Part shown: in pieces, positions 25,615 to 36,503 of the stretch
How positions within the stretch are numbered: the stretch's first letter is position 1
Layout of the letters: each line of letters begins with the position of its first letter
NCBI RefSeq assembly: GCF_963583255.1
Contig: NC_084803.1
Span: 5,080,121 to 5,144,120 of the forward strand
Reading direction: 5' to 3'
DNA from: Pyrus communis
Taxonomy: Eukaryota > Streptophyta > Magnoliopsida > Rosales > Rosaceae
DNA length: 64,000 nt
Made by a program: the position numbers and the translations under genes
The notes under the pieces: generated by a model
Databases searched by the model: none
What the model saw: only the letters and a program-made list of their open reading frames with translations
Told to the model about the DNA's origin: nothing

Positions 25615-25967
25615 AGTGTTGGTGCCTAACTTTAAAAGCCACTAATCCTAATAGAGACACATAGGATTGGTGGGTGTATGAGTATAAAAGCCACCAATGT
25701 TAGTCTCAAACCTAGCCACTAATAAGAGAGACAATGACATGCTTTGAAATTTAGAAATAATTATAAAATATAAAAATGTTGTACTATTCACATACCCACC
25801 AATGTAATATTGGTAGCTATTGTAACAATATAGTCCTCTACATAGGCCACACTCTCTAGTTTAGTGGGTGCTTAGTGGCCATACAGGTTTGCCACCAATA
25901 TGAGTGGCAACACTTGACAATAGCCACCGAATGAAAAGAGTGGCTTATAGCCAAATTTCTAGTAGTG
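25615..25967. repeat. CACTA 3' sub-terminal repeats
   Basis: Seven or more degenerate copies of GCCACCAAT / GCCACTAAT / ATTGGTGGC lie between about 25638 and 25930, in both orientations, mirroring the 5' end. Confidence 0.65.
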
Positions 25968-25970
25968 GGT

Positions 25971-27130
25971 ATTTAATAGTTAATTATTTTAAGATGCAAG
26001 TGCTCTATTGGAATTGTCGTGTTGGATTCGAACTGAATCATTCAGAAATAAAAGTCCAGTAGTGTGTTTTGAAAATTATACTTAGTCGTCTAGGTAATGA
26101 CTTTTTAAGACGCCACATAAAGTCTGACCAATTCTCGTAGACTTGTAGTTGACTTGGCTCGCGATTGTATGTCTATTTGTTTGGCTGAACAACAATTCAG
26201 AACAGTTAAGGATAATTAAAATCAAGAAAGTTTGTCATGTTGAAGATTTAAACGAATCAAACATCGAAAAATTAGCGAAATAAACTACAAGATATGATAA
26301 ATGGTTTCCGTTCTAGTGCAGGTTTTCATGATAAAATTTTACATACACATAGTAAAATCTAAGTTCGAAAACAATATCAGTATGATTAGAATTGAACAGT
26401 TGTCCGTCTCCTTCAAATTTTGACATGATATCAAACTGAGTTTTGTGACTGAGCCCTTACCTTGCACCATCGAGTTTAATGTAGGCCCTAATAGTGTCTT
26501 TAGCTTGCCCTTTCCGAATTACCAAGTTTAATATCTTGCTACTTGTGAAATTGGCTGCACGTAAGGCCAATAAATTATAATATATAATGAATAATGATTG
26601 CACTTTTATTACTATCAAGACTTCTTGTGTTAAAACGTTCACACATGTTGTGTTGTCCAGCCGATAATTAAGATACAAGTTAGAGATACTATTGATATAG
26701 TTATGAATGAGCGTTAATCGGGCTCTCTGAAACATTGACATGCATAATAGCATAGGTTGTATTTTAAACTTTTAAATGAAGAATAATAAAGGGTATGTTT
26801 ATAAGTATGTGCCCATGCCATGCACTATTACAATAACGCTTTGACAAACAAGATCGACATCATTATTAGCACTCTATAAAAACGTGAACCTTTCATGATT
26901 GTATGTGGAACTCAAGTACTTTATAGAGTTAATCATCAATAGTTTCAATTTTGTATGTTTAAATATCATCACTAATAAGATTATTACTCGTTTGAATGAA
27001 TTTTCTTCCCCATTCATACATGCGAGAACATAGCATGTAATCAACAATGCTGAAAATCACCAACTTTATTCACCAAAACACGTTCACACGCTTAATGATC
27101 TGTTCATTGTATGTGTAATTATCTTCCTTG
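25971..27130. other. Intergenic, nothing recognised
   Basis: AT-rich DNA between the CACTA element and a MULE-like element. No coding or repeat structure could be supported. Confidence 0.6.
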
Positions 27131-27139
27131 TATAATTTA

Positions 27140-27795
27140 GGCTTATTTTTTTATCACATTCCCTGTAATTCAATTTCGATCCCACTTTACCATTTGAAAC
27201 TCAAAAGTTACCACTTTACTCTTTGAAATTTAATTTTGATCCCACTTTGTCCATTGAAAATTAAAAATCGTCAATTTACTCTCTGAAACTAGATTTTGAT
27301 CTTACTTTGCTTTCTGAAACTCAAAGATCGTCACCTTACTCCCTGAAATTCAAAATTCATTTTACATTGCCTTGTTTTTATTTTTTTTAAATAAGTTCAT
27401 CCCTTCAAAATTTATAATTAGTAAGATGCCAAAATTCACCTTGAAATAAATGCATAGTAAAAAAGAACAAAAAAATAAAAACCATCGTATCTCTTTCACC
27501 AGCCACCGCCATTAAAAACATACGAAGAAGGTGTTTTTTTGGGGGGGGGGGGGTAGAAAAAAAAAACAAAAAGTGGAGTGCATATTGAGTTTCAATAAGT
27601 AAAATGACAACTTTTGAATTTCAAAGGGCAAAGTGGGATCAAAATCAATTCCAGGGTATAAAGTAGCACTTTTTGAGTTTCAAGAGGTAAAATGAGATCA
27701 AAATCGAGTTTCATGGAATAAAGTAGTGGCTTCTGAGTTTCAGGGGGCAAAATGAAATTGAAATTGAATTTCAGGAGCATAACAATAAATAAGCC
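27140..27795. mobile_element. MULE-like fold-back element with 9-bp target duplication
   Basis: The 656-bp element starts GGCTTATTTTTTTATCAC and ends with the inverse (AATAAGCC). TATAATTTA flanks it on both sides (27131-27139 and 27796-27804), a 9-bp target duplication typical of Mutator-like elements. Each arm (about 200 bp) is itself a degenerate repeat of 'cactttgccctctgaaactcaaaa' units, so the element is a long imperfect inverted repeat with a G-tract (27541-27552) in the spacer. No protein is encoded. Confidence 0.78.
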
Positions 27796-28079
27796 TATAA
27801 TTTAAATAGAAAACTAAATTTTAATTCTTAAATAAGATGAAGTTTAGAAAAATGTCTTATATAAGATTAAATATTGATTTTAGTCCCCTAGATTCTATTT
27901 AATGTCATCATATGCATTCAATTTCTTTTTATATTTATAATTTTATGGTGTCCATGAATTACATTTTATGTAAAATATTGTAAATTTTAATTTCATTTGA
28001 AATTAAAATGAATTAGCCTTATTTGTTGACATTTTCCATCACCAATTTATTGTAAATATCTTATATAACAAAGAAATAA

Positions 28080-28356
28080 TTTTGGTACAAACTTTTCAAT
28101 ATACTTATGTTTTTGCATATTTTCTTATGTGCCACTAATTCATTACAATATATTTAGGTACGGACATTTTGGTACACTAGTTTTAGTATAATATGTTTAG
28201 GTACGGACATTTCGGTACACTAGATTGGTATAATATATTTAGGTACGGACATTTCGATACACTAATTTAGTGTAATCTATTTAGGTACATACTTTTCGGT
28301 ACACCTATGTTTTTGTATATTTTCGTATATGCCATTAATTCATTAAAATATATTTA
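28080..28356. repeat. ~42-bp tandem array (TTAGGTACGGACATTTCGGT type)
   Basis: The unit 'aatatatttaggtacggacatttcggtacactag' recurs at about 28154, 28197, 28239 and 28281. A longer flanking segment ('tttttgcatattttcttatgtgcc...') appears on both sides. The array is interrupted by the LTR at 28357-31530 and resumes at 31531-31600. Confidence 0.7.
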
Positions 28357-29574
28357 TGTCATGCCCCGATCTCAACACGTGACGCCACCAAATACTTGTA
28401 TATCTAACATACCCCGCCTCCGGGATATGAATAAATCACCATTCAAGGTCCAAATTGCATAGTAATTTCCAAATATTTTATGGCTGCATCTAACCTCCTC
28501 GTTAGACTGCCTACGTATCCTCAACAGGGATCAAGCCCTTCGTAGTTCACCATTTCACTATACTCGAACATTCATCACATAAGTCGTTATGTCCCAACAA
28601 AATATCACAATGTATAGCATGCAATCCTTCAAAGAACAAACGACGAAGCACAATCATATTCTCTCGCCATATTTATCAACACGTTTAGTCATAACCATAA
28701 CAATGATATCCAACGTAATAATCCTATAAGACGAATACTATTTCCACTTCATCTATCACATAAATCATCACGTTCCCACATGAAATCACAATTCATAGCG
28801 TGTAACGTATTAAAGAATTGACAAAGCACCTTATTATTCTCTAGAAATATTAATCAACTAACATAATCATAATAACAACACTCATATCCAACGTCATTCC
28901 ACAATCCCGTCAATTAATCAATACGTGAATCAAGATGCACAATCTTAGCATTTAATTACGTTAATCAAGCAATGCGATAACAAAACATCTCACGAATTAA
29001 CCAAGGAACTCTATATAATTCCCCACTTGGATTATGAGTAATAAACATGGTAATTCCAATTTATATTCACAATATCTATTGTGGGTAATTCCCATCCACT
29101 CGAATTTAGAATTCTAAGATCACCTTAAGGAAATGAACAAGAGCAAGGATTCCGAACCACTCAATGAAATCCAACAACATTGGGTTCCAAACCATTCAAC
29201 GGAACCAAAATATCAAGCGGTTTCTTGTAATCTACCCAGACCTGTCATATGTAAAGTCAATGCCTACATTATGAGATTGGTGCACTGGCAAATCAGGCAC
29301 TCATATATGCTACGAGGCTCAGGGTTGTGACAATAATATAAGCATGTGATACAATAATAAAACCAGCCATCAATCACAATTTATAAACCTTGAATATAAA
29401 TCATTCATAAGAAATCAATACCAAACTTTTGAAAACTCCGAGGAAGTCACCCAACCATCCAACGGTTCGTCTGAAACAATCACAACATCTCGCAACCATA
29501 TTCTCATACACACAATGGAAAGTAGGGTTAGAGCGACACAGTTTAGCCGAAGTCTACATCCTTGAAGTTATCTC

Positions 29575-29805
29575 AATCCAAACTCAATGAAATCCAAGGG
29601 AGATGCGATCCCGGACCATCACTCAAACGGAATTGTAGAGTAAGAGGGATTCCGGACCATCACTCAACGGAATCCAAACCAGGATACGATTCCGGACCAT
29701 CACTCAATGGAATCACGAAGTGGAGTAGGAAGGATCCCGGACCATCACTCAACGGAATCAAAACCAGGACACGACTCCAGACCATCACTCAACGGAATCG
29801 TGGAG
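29575..29805. repeat. Tandem repeat inside the solo LTR
   Basis: Five degenerate units of about 45-55 bp built around 'ccggaccatcactcaacggaatc'. A weaker related unit lies at about 29150-29215 ('gattccgaaccactcaatgaaatcc'). Confidence 0.7.
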
Positions 29806-31000
29806 CACAATGCATAACAACCAATCAATGAAACAACACATGAATCAAGTTACTCAAGTTACAAAGACTCAACGAACGAGAATGAAATAATGACACGAGC
29901 GTTGACACATGTTTCGAAGCAACAAACCCCATGACAATGAGTTAACGGTCCACTAGTAGCCCTCACCTTTCATTAAATCAAGCCAATCATACAAAACAAA
30001 CTATATTTCCAATATGCATGTCAAATCCCACTTCATATGACTACATTGATGGCTAAATGTAAAAATTTACAATTTATAAGAAACATAATTATAAAACCAT
30101 TTCATATTCACATATATTAAAGTCACTAACATTTCATTATATCATACCATCTATGCACATCAACCACCTTTCGAATATGCATATCAATCACATATCATTA
30201 TCAACATCAGTACACAAGCCAAATCATGTTTAATAACATAGGTCTGGCTAAATATATATATATATATATATATATAATCACATTTCAATAGAAATCACAT
30301 TATAAAACCAAGTCATATTCACAGATGATACCAATATAAGAAATCAAGGTAATAACCATATTACATACTTAAAAACTCTCATATGTCTCCCACAACAACA
30401 TTTAATGAGGGATCGAACCGTTGTTCTGCGGTAGGATCCATGATCTTACGTCAATTGCTCCGTAAGATCCAATCATTAGATTTTCACTAGTAAGTTCCTA
30501 AGGTCCTTAAACAATATGTACCATAGCATACTAAAATTTAGTGTCAATTCAATGATAAGATCGTCAATTGTTAGAATAATCAAGTGGCAGACCTTATCGA
30601 TAATATATTCAACTAACAACATTTTCATAAATTGAATGTCACACAACGGGAACCCTAAGATGGGTGTTCTTCAATTCGACCTCCTTGATGTTCCAACACC
30701 CCCACAACCTGTTGGGTCTTGTTCCTAGGTCCAAGGGGAGTTGACTACGGGTGGTGGTAGTGGGTGGTGAAACTCACCCGAACGGCGGAATCACCGTCGA
30801 GCACCTCCGGTGCTCCAGTGGAGTTCCTTATGATTTTGGGCCTAAAAACCCTCAAATTTCGGTGGAGGTGGTAGAGGGGAGGTTATGGAGTAGTTTTCAG
30901 GTGTTGGATGGGTGAATTTCCCCTGAAAAATGGCAGAAATTGGCCGGAATTAGAACTGGGTCGAAACCGGTTTTGTCGACGAGAAGAGGAAGGTCCCTCT

Positions 31001-31113
31001 CCCCCCCCCCCCTTTTTTTTTTTTTTTTTCTTTTCTTTTTCTTTTTTCTTTCCATTGGCTGCTGCCTATCCCTCCCTCCCCTCCCTCCCCCCCCCCCCCC
31101 CCCCCCCCCCCAC
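31001..31113 (+). repeat. Homopyrimidine tract (C/T)n
   Basis: About 110 bp of almost pure pyrimidine: C10, a long T run, CTTTT repeats, then CCTCCC blocks ending in a long C run, followed by an A tract. ORFs reading poly-Pro or poly-Phe here are artefacts. Confidence 0.8.
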
Positions 31114-31625
31114 AAAAAAAAAAACATCTCATTTGTCCCCTCCTTCTTGTAACTAATTGGCTCCTTAACCCAAATATCTGATTGCCCTCTTACCCACAAA
31201 GTGAGAATTAATTAATTCCTAAAATCTATAGTATCACAACTTCAAATGTTCGTAACTATACCGTTATAATCCGGACTCGCAAACAGTTTTCGCCTACACT
31301 CCCAAAAACCAATCCATTGCTAGTTCTCCCAACACCGAGCAGAAGGAGAGCTTGGACTTTCTCTCGGACAAACTCAATGAGTAAATAATAACTTTCCAAA
31401 CTTCACTGTAACTAGTTTAGTTAAAATCTAAATTCAAACAATTTAAAATAAATTCTCGAGAAATAATATAAAATCTCAATAATACAAATACGTAGATTAG
31501 AACAATGAAATCCAGGAACGGGATTTCACAATTTAGGTGCGAACATTTCATTTCACTAGTTTAGTAAAATATATTATGGTACAGACGTTTAGGTACACTA
31601 AAAAGGAAGTTAAATAAAATTAAAG

Positions 31626-32262
31626 TGTGACATCCCACATTGCCTAAGGGAGTGATCCTTAAATGTATATTCCCATTTCTACCTAGCATGAGGCCTTTTG
31701 GGAGCTCACTGGCTTCAGGTTCCGTAGGAACTCCGAAGTTAAGCGAGAAGGGGCTAGAGCAATCCCATAATGGGTGACCCACTGGGAAGTTGCTCATGAG
31801 TTCCCAAAAACAAAACCGTGAGGGAATGGTAAGCCCAAAGCAGACAATATCATGCTACGGTGGTGGAGCGGGCCCGGGAAGTGATCCACCCCGGGCTGGG
31901 ATGCGACAATTTGGTATCAGAACCTAACCCTGGCCGCGTGTGTGCCGACGAGGACGTCGGACCCCTAAGGGGGGTGGATTGTGACATCCCATATCGCCCA
32001 GGGGAGTGATCCTTATATGTATATTCCCATCCCTACCTAGCACGAGGCCTTTTGGGAGCTCACTGACTTCGGGTTTCGTAGGAACTCCGGAGTTAAGCGA
32101 GAAGGGGCTAGAGCAATCCCATGATGGGTGACCCACTGGGAAGTTGCTCGTGAGTTCCTAAAAACAAAATCGTGAGGGAATGGTAAGCCCAAAGCGGACA
32201 ATATCGTGCTACGGTGATGGAGCGGGCCTGGGAAGTGATCCGCTCCGGGGTGGGATGTGACA
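31626..32262 (+). mobile_element. Cassandra TRIM retrotransposon, complete, 637 bp
   Basis: Two 283-bp LTRs (31626-31908 and 31980-32262) flank a 71-bp internal region. The internal region opens with a tRNA-Met primer-binding site (TGGTATCAGAACC from 31912) and ends in a purine tract before the 3' LTR. TAAAG flanks the element (31621-31625 and 32263-32267). Each LTR carries a 5S-rRNA-like segment (31723-31800; 32077-32154) with AGTTAAGCG and GGGTGACCCACTGGGAAGT, the pol III A-box/C-box region that defines Cassandra. I count about two dozen differences between the LTRs, mostly transitions, so the insertion is not recent. It encodes no protein. Confidence 0.95.
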
Positions 32263-32299
32263 TAAAGAATTAAAATGTGTATAATAATAAATTTAAAAT

Positions 32300-32670
32300 T
32301 TAAAATTTAATGTAGAGACATTAAATAAGAATTTTTTTTTTTTTTTTGAGAAAATAAGATATCTATTAAATATGAAAACAAAAATATAATATGAATTTGA
32401 ATTAAGTACATATTAAATGACTAAAATTTTTATTAAATTTTAATCTTCTTCAAGGATTAAAATTCAAAAGTCCCTAATTTAAATAAGATTTAAAGTGGAC
32501 TGTTATGCTTGATAGTGTAATCACCTAGAAGATTCATCTGTCATTTTGATTAACCAACCATGTCCACAAGAATGCAATACCTAATTTGAAAAGTCAGGAA
32601 TAGATAATGGTCCAACTAAAACTTGTTTTGGATACATACCTATAAGCTTAGGGTCAAAGTTGGAGGGGAA
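32300..32670. other. Upstream region of patatin B
   Basis: AT-rich, with a T run at about 32331-32347. No gene was seen. Confidence 0.5.
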
Positions 32671-32678
32671 AAGATCTC

Positions 32679-32686
32679 TATATAAG
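32679..32686 (+). promoter_or_regulatory. TATA box of patatin B
   Basis: TATATAAG, 169 bp upstream of the first ATG (32848), in the same relative place as in copy A. Confidence 0.5.
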
Positions 32687-32847
32687 GCGTAGATAGGTAC
32701 TCAAAGTTCTTACACTCAATTAATCTTGTCATCCCCCAGATTAATTGTCATCACCCAAGTTTGCTTTCTGCATTTGTTTCCGGTTCATAATAGTACTTAC
32801 CGTTTCGTTCCTACGTACCCTTCCCTGTGCCGACTATCATTCATAAT

Positions 32848-35215
32848 ATGCCTTCGTTTTCTCAAATGGAAAGAGCAAGATCATTTCTTCAGTCTCCCAC
32901 TTATGGAAACCTCGTCACTGTCCTTAGCATTGACGGAGGTGGTATCCGAGGGATTATCCCCGGAACTATACTCAGCTTCCTAGAGTCTGAGCTTCAGGTA
33001 TAAATATCAATTTAAATCCATAATTTAACTTCAAATTAAAAATGTTAAACGTCACTTTAATTTAATCTCAAGCACAACATATGCTTGCACATTCGAACTA
33101 ACCTTTACTTTAATTTGTTGGCCATATGCAGAAGCTGGATGGTGAAGATGCAAGGCTGGCAGATTACTTTGATGTAATTACAGGGACTAGCACAGGTGGA
33201 CTTGTGACTGCCATGCTTACTACCCCAGATGAAAATAATCGTCCCTTGTTTTCTGCTAAAGATATTAACGCTTTCTACCTCGAACACTGCCCGAAAATCT
33301 TCCCCCAGGGCAGGTACCTACTTAATTACAATCTTAACTTGAAATCTGTTTGAAATGGACCTTGCATGCGTTGAGAATGAATTCTACAATGATGGGAGAA
33401 GACACCTTGCCTAGGTTTTAAGTGAGCTGGGCTACTCACTATATTGCCAATTAATTTTATAGTAGAACCCAATTTTTTTTTCATCAGAGTAGGAGGAAGG
33501 ATCTTGCATGAACTTATAAGTAATTAAATTAAGTCACTCCATATTGCCAATTGATTTTATAATGAAATCACAACTTTTTTCAATTGCTTCTTATAAGCTT
33601 ATCGACCTTTTTCATTCGTTAATCCTTTCTTTCTGCTTCTTTTCCTTCCTATATTTCACAAGTCTACACTTGCTAACAATCAGATAATCTTTTTTCTTTT
33701 TTTCTTCAGCGCTCCACTAATTGGTGAAGCCGTGGATATGGTTAAAAATTTGACAGGACCAAAATATGATGGGAAATATTTACATAATATAGTGAAGGAA
33801 AAATTAGGAGACAAACGATTGAACGACACATTGACTAACGTTATAATCCCAACTTTTGATATAAAGCGGCTCCAACCAACCATCTTTTCCAGCTATGAGG
33901 TTGGTTAATTTTTTAATACTCTCTCTTGGAATAATTTTGTGAAAAAGTTTGCTCTTTCTCTACATATATATTTAATGTGTGTATGTTGTTGATTTTAGGC
34001 CAAGAAGAAGAGTTGCGTAGATGCTTTACTCTCGGACATATGTATTGCAACTTCAGCAGCACCAACCTACCTTCCAGCACATCATTTTGAAACCAAAACT
34101 TCCACTGGTGAAACAAGAGAGTTCCATCTCATTGATGGTGGTGTCGCTGCTAATAACCCGGTAAACATTAATACGTAGTTTCCATAGTTAAAATATGGAT
34201 AAGACTAATTTGTTATTAAAAACTCGAGTGTTAGAATTTTGAATTTTCATGGGAATACCTATCTAGGAATCCAATCTAAACACCTATATTTTATGTAAAA
34301 GATATATTTAGCTATTCATGACAATATAATTACCAACTAGCACTTCGATTTCCTCTAATTAAATTTGTTCATTTCTCAGGCATTGGTTGCCATAAACGAA
34401 GTCACGAAGGAAATCCACCAGGGAAATTCCGACTTCAACTTTTCCACGAGACCAACTGGGTATGGTCGGTTCTTAGTTGTATCGTTGGGAACTGGTTCTG
34501 CAAAATGTGAGGAGAAGTACCATGCCAATGACGTAGCTAAATGGGGTCTTTTGGCATGGTTGACAAGCGGAGGTTCTTGTCCACTCACCGATGTATTTAC
34601 CCAAGCCAGCAGTGACATGGTTGATTTTCACCTTGCCACTGTTTTCCAAGCTCTTAACTGTGAGAAAAGTTATCTTCGAATCCAGGTATATATACATCGA
34701 TCTTTCTATGTATGTTTAAAATACTTACACTTTGACAACAGAGCATACTTATATTGCTATATAAATCAATTATATGCTAAAAAAATATTTACGTGAGTAA
34801 AATTTATGTTTGTAGGATGATACATTGGAAAAGACAGTGTCTTCAGTAGACATTGCTACGAAGGAAAACTTGGATAATCTTGTGAAAGTCGGAGAGAAAT
34901 TGCTGAAAAAGCCTGTTTCAAGGGTGAATATGGATACCGGTGTCTTTGAACCTGCCCATCAATCTACAAATGAAGAGGCTCTCGTAAGGTAATATATAAT
35001 TTAATCATCATTCACCACATATTTCCACTATATACGTATTTTAGCATGATCATATATGTAATACTATTGATTAAAAATTGCTAATTACTATTTGTTTTCT
35101 TGACTAATAATTAATCTTCACGTGCTGCAGGATTGCTGGAATTCTGTCTCGGGAGAGGAAGGTCCGTGAAACGCAATCACCACATGGAAAGGCCGTAACC
35201 AACAAGTCCAACTGA
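32848..35215 (+). CDS. Patatin-like phospholipase copy B (class II pPLA), intact
   Basis: Lipid acyl hydrolase of the class II patatin-related phospholipase A family (PLP2-like), releasing fatty acids from phospho- and galactolipids. These are soluble enzymes that act at membranes and often respond to stress or pathogens. Seven exons: 32848-32997, 33132-33313, 33710-33899, 33999-34160, 34380-34685, 34816-34988 and 35131-35215, giving 415 residues; an in-frame ATG at 32866 would give 409. The motifs are complete: DGGGIRG at residues 29-35, GTSTGG with nucleophile Ser70, and DGG with Asp220 of the Ser-Asp dyad. No signal peptide is evident. Intron 2 carries a TRIM relic. AATAAA lies at 35406. 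It is the plus-strand paralogue of pseudogene A and converges on pseudogene C. No lesion was seen. Confidence 0.93.
33362..33590 (+). repeat. TRIM relic in intron 2 of patatin B
   Basis: Two degenerate LTR-like segments lie in tandem, each with 'ttgcatg...ttataagtaatt...atattgccaatt(a/g)attttat(a/g)'. They are separated by 'catcagag', a decayed primer-binding region. The order LTR - primer site - LTR is that of the TRIM at 56401-56740. Confidence 0.55.
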
Positions 35216-35411
35216 TGATCAAGCTGCTTTCTCTCACAAACACTTAGTATTCCCTTTAATAAAATTCAATTTTTATTTGGAAGATTAATCAAGTCATTTG
35301 AGATAAAATAAAGCACTATATAGAAAAATAATTAACCATATGGTGAAATTATTGCTAATTAGTTACTCTTGTAATTCAGTACTGAAATTCATTATTTTCT
35401 CCCCCAATAAA

Positions 35412-36106
35412 TACCGCTCAACTTCTTGGTTTTGATTATTTTTTCATCTTGTAATTTTTGATTCGGTTATGAATTTTTTTCTTCGACAGTTATCAAGGTT
35501 TTGTATTCCTTCCTTTTTTTTTTTTTTTCTCAGTCCGCTTAACTCTCTTCCGAAAAGAAAAAAATAAAAAATAAATACTCACCCTGTTTAATTAATTTTT
35601 TTTAGCCTTTCACACTGTAAATAAAAATGTGCAGGACACTAAAAAAAGTGTGTGAAAATCAACTCCTAACAATAATAATATTATATATAATTAAAAAAGT
35701 TGAAACAACAATATGGCTAAGAGCCATATATAACCAAATTATGCAGAGTTTAATTAACTATCCCCAACATTGCCAATTGACTAAAGTTTGAACAGTTCCG
35801 ACCAAAGTGTAAATTTCCTTTTCTGTTACGTAATATTCTCAGACTTTTATGTTTTTGTTTCATTGGTTTTGTTGCTTGCTGGAACGAAAAATCAATCTTT
35901 AAAGTCTCTTTCGCGGGTCTTTGAGAAACAAGTTCCATCACGAAATGACTCCACTTCCATAAAGCAGTCAGACTCGTATGATAGATAGCTCACGTGTTCT
36001 TTATCTAAACAATAATTAATTAAGAGCATTTTACTTATAATTGTGGATTTTGCTGGTAAGAGTCATTATACGACAGACTCATCAAGCATGGACCATAGCT
36101 TGACCA
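35412..36106. other. Intergenic, nothing recognised
   Basis: AT-rich DNA between the poly(A) signal of patatin B and a local tandem duplication. No coding structure was seen. Confidence 0.5.
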
Positions 36107-36503
36107 AATGGTCAAATATGCATGCTCCTCCAACCGTTCCAAACGCTCACGTATGTCACATCCAACTTTTCAAAACTTTCTTTACGAATCGAATTTTATC
36201 GGCGAGAGTGGCTAGGCATGATTAAATTAAACCACATACGAGTGAAAAAAAATATAATTAACCTTGCTTTCATAAGAAAGACAATTACGGAGCAATCTTG
36301 TGATTTGGTCAAATATGCATGCTCCTCCAACCGTTCCAAACGCTCACGTATGTCACATCCAACTTTTCAAAACTTTCTTTACGAATCGAATTTTATCGGC
36401 GAGAGTGGTTAGGCATGCTTAAATTGAACCACATATGAGTGAAAAAAAATATAATTAACCTTGCTTTCATAAGAAAGACAATTATGTAGCAATCTTGTGA
36501 TAT
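36107..36503. repeat. 197-bp tandem duplication
   Basis: The segment starting 'ggtcaaatatgcatgctcc' and running through 'ttatcggcgagagtgg' to 'agcaatcttgtga' occurs twice, offset by 197 bp, with few differences. The ORFs at the two copies read the same peptide, but no known domain is seen. Confidence 0.85.

Larger units (their letters stand above)
11999..25967 (+). mobile_element. CACTA (En/Spm) transposon, full length, 13,969 bp
   Basis: The left end reads CACTACTAGAAAT (11999-12011) and the right end is its exact inverse, ATTTCTAGTAGTG (25955-25967). The 3-bp GGT stands immediately outside both ends (11996-11998 and 25968-25970), the 3-bp target duplication expected of CACTA elements. Both ends hold sub-terminal repeats built on GCCACCAAT / ATTGGTGGC. 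Cargo in order: a relic of an RNase-H-like domain, a TNP2-type transposase gene (one stop codon), a captured kinesin-5 segment, an unknown 296-residue ORF on the minus strand, and a second transposase-like gene. Because of the stop in TNP2 it may be non-autonomous, but its ends are intact. Confidence 0.93.
28357..31530. mobile_element. Large solo LTR (~3.2 kb) with 5-bp target duplication
   Basis: The insert begins TGTCATGCCCCGATCTC and ends GGGATTTCACA (TG...CA termini). ATTTA lies directly before (28352-28356) and after it (31531-31535); removing the insert restores the tandem array in register. No gag, pol or second LTR was found inside, so it reads as a solo LTR of a large, probably Gypsy-type element, or a LARD-like derivative. 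It contains a tandem repeat (29575-29805), a (TA)n run at about 30250-30274 and a polypyrimidine tract. Confidence 0.75.

Noticed and set aside
29575..29805. Regular repeats that could suggest a CRISPR-like array
   Set aside because: The units are degenerate and head-to-tail without unique spacers, inside an LTR of a plant genome.
30908..31199. ORFs with poly-Pro, poly-Phe or poly-Gly on both strands
   Set aside because: They only translate the homopyrimidine/homopurine tract inside the solo LTR.
31561..32136. Two similar minus-strand ORFs of 70-78 residues
   Set aside because: They are antisense readings of the two Cassandra LTRs, which are non-coding.
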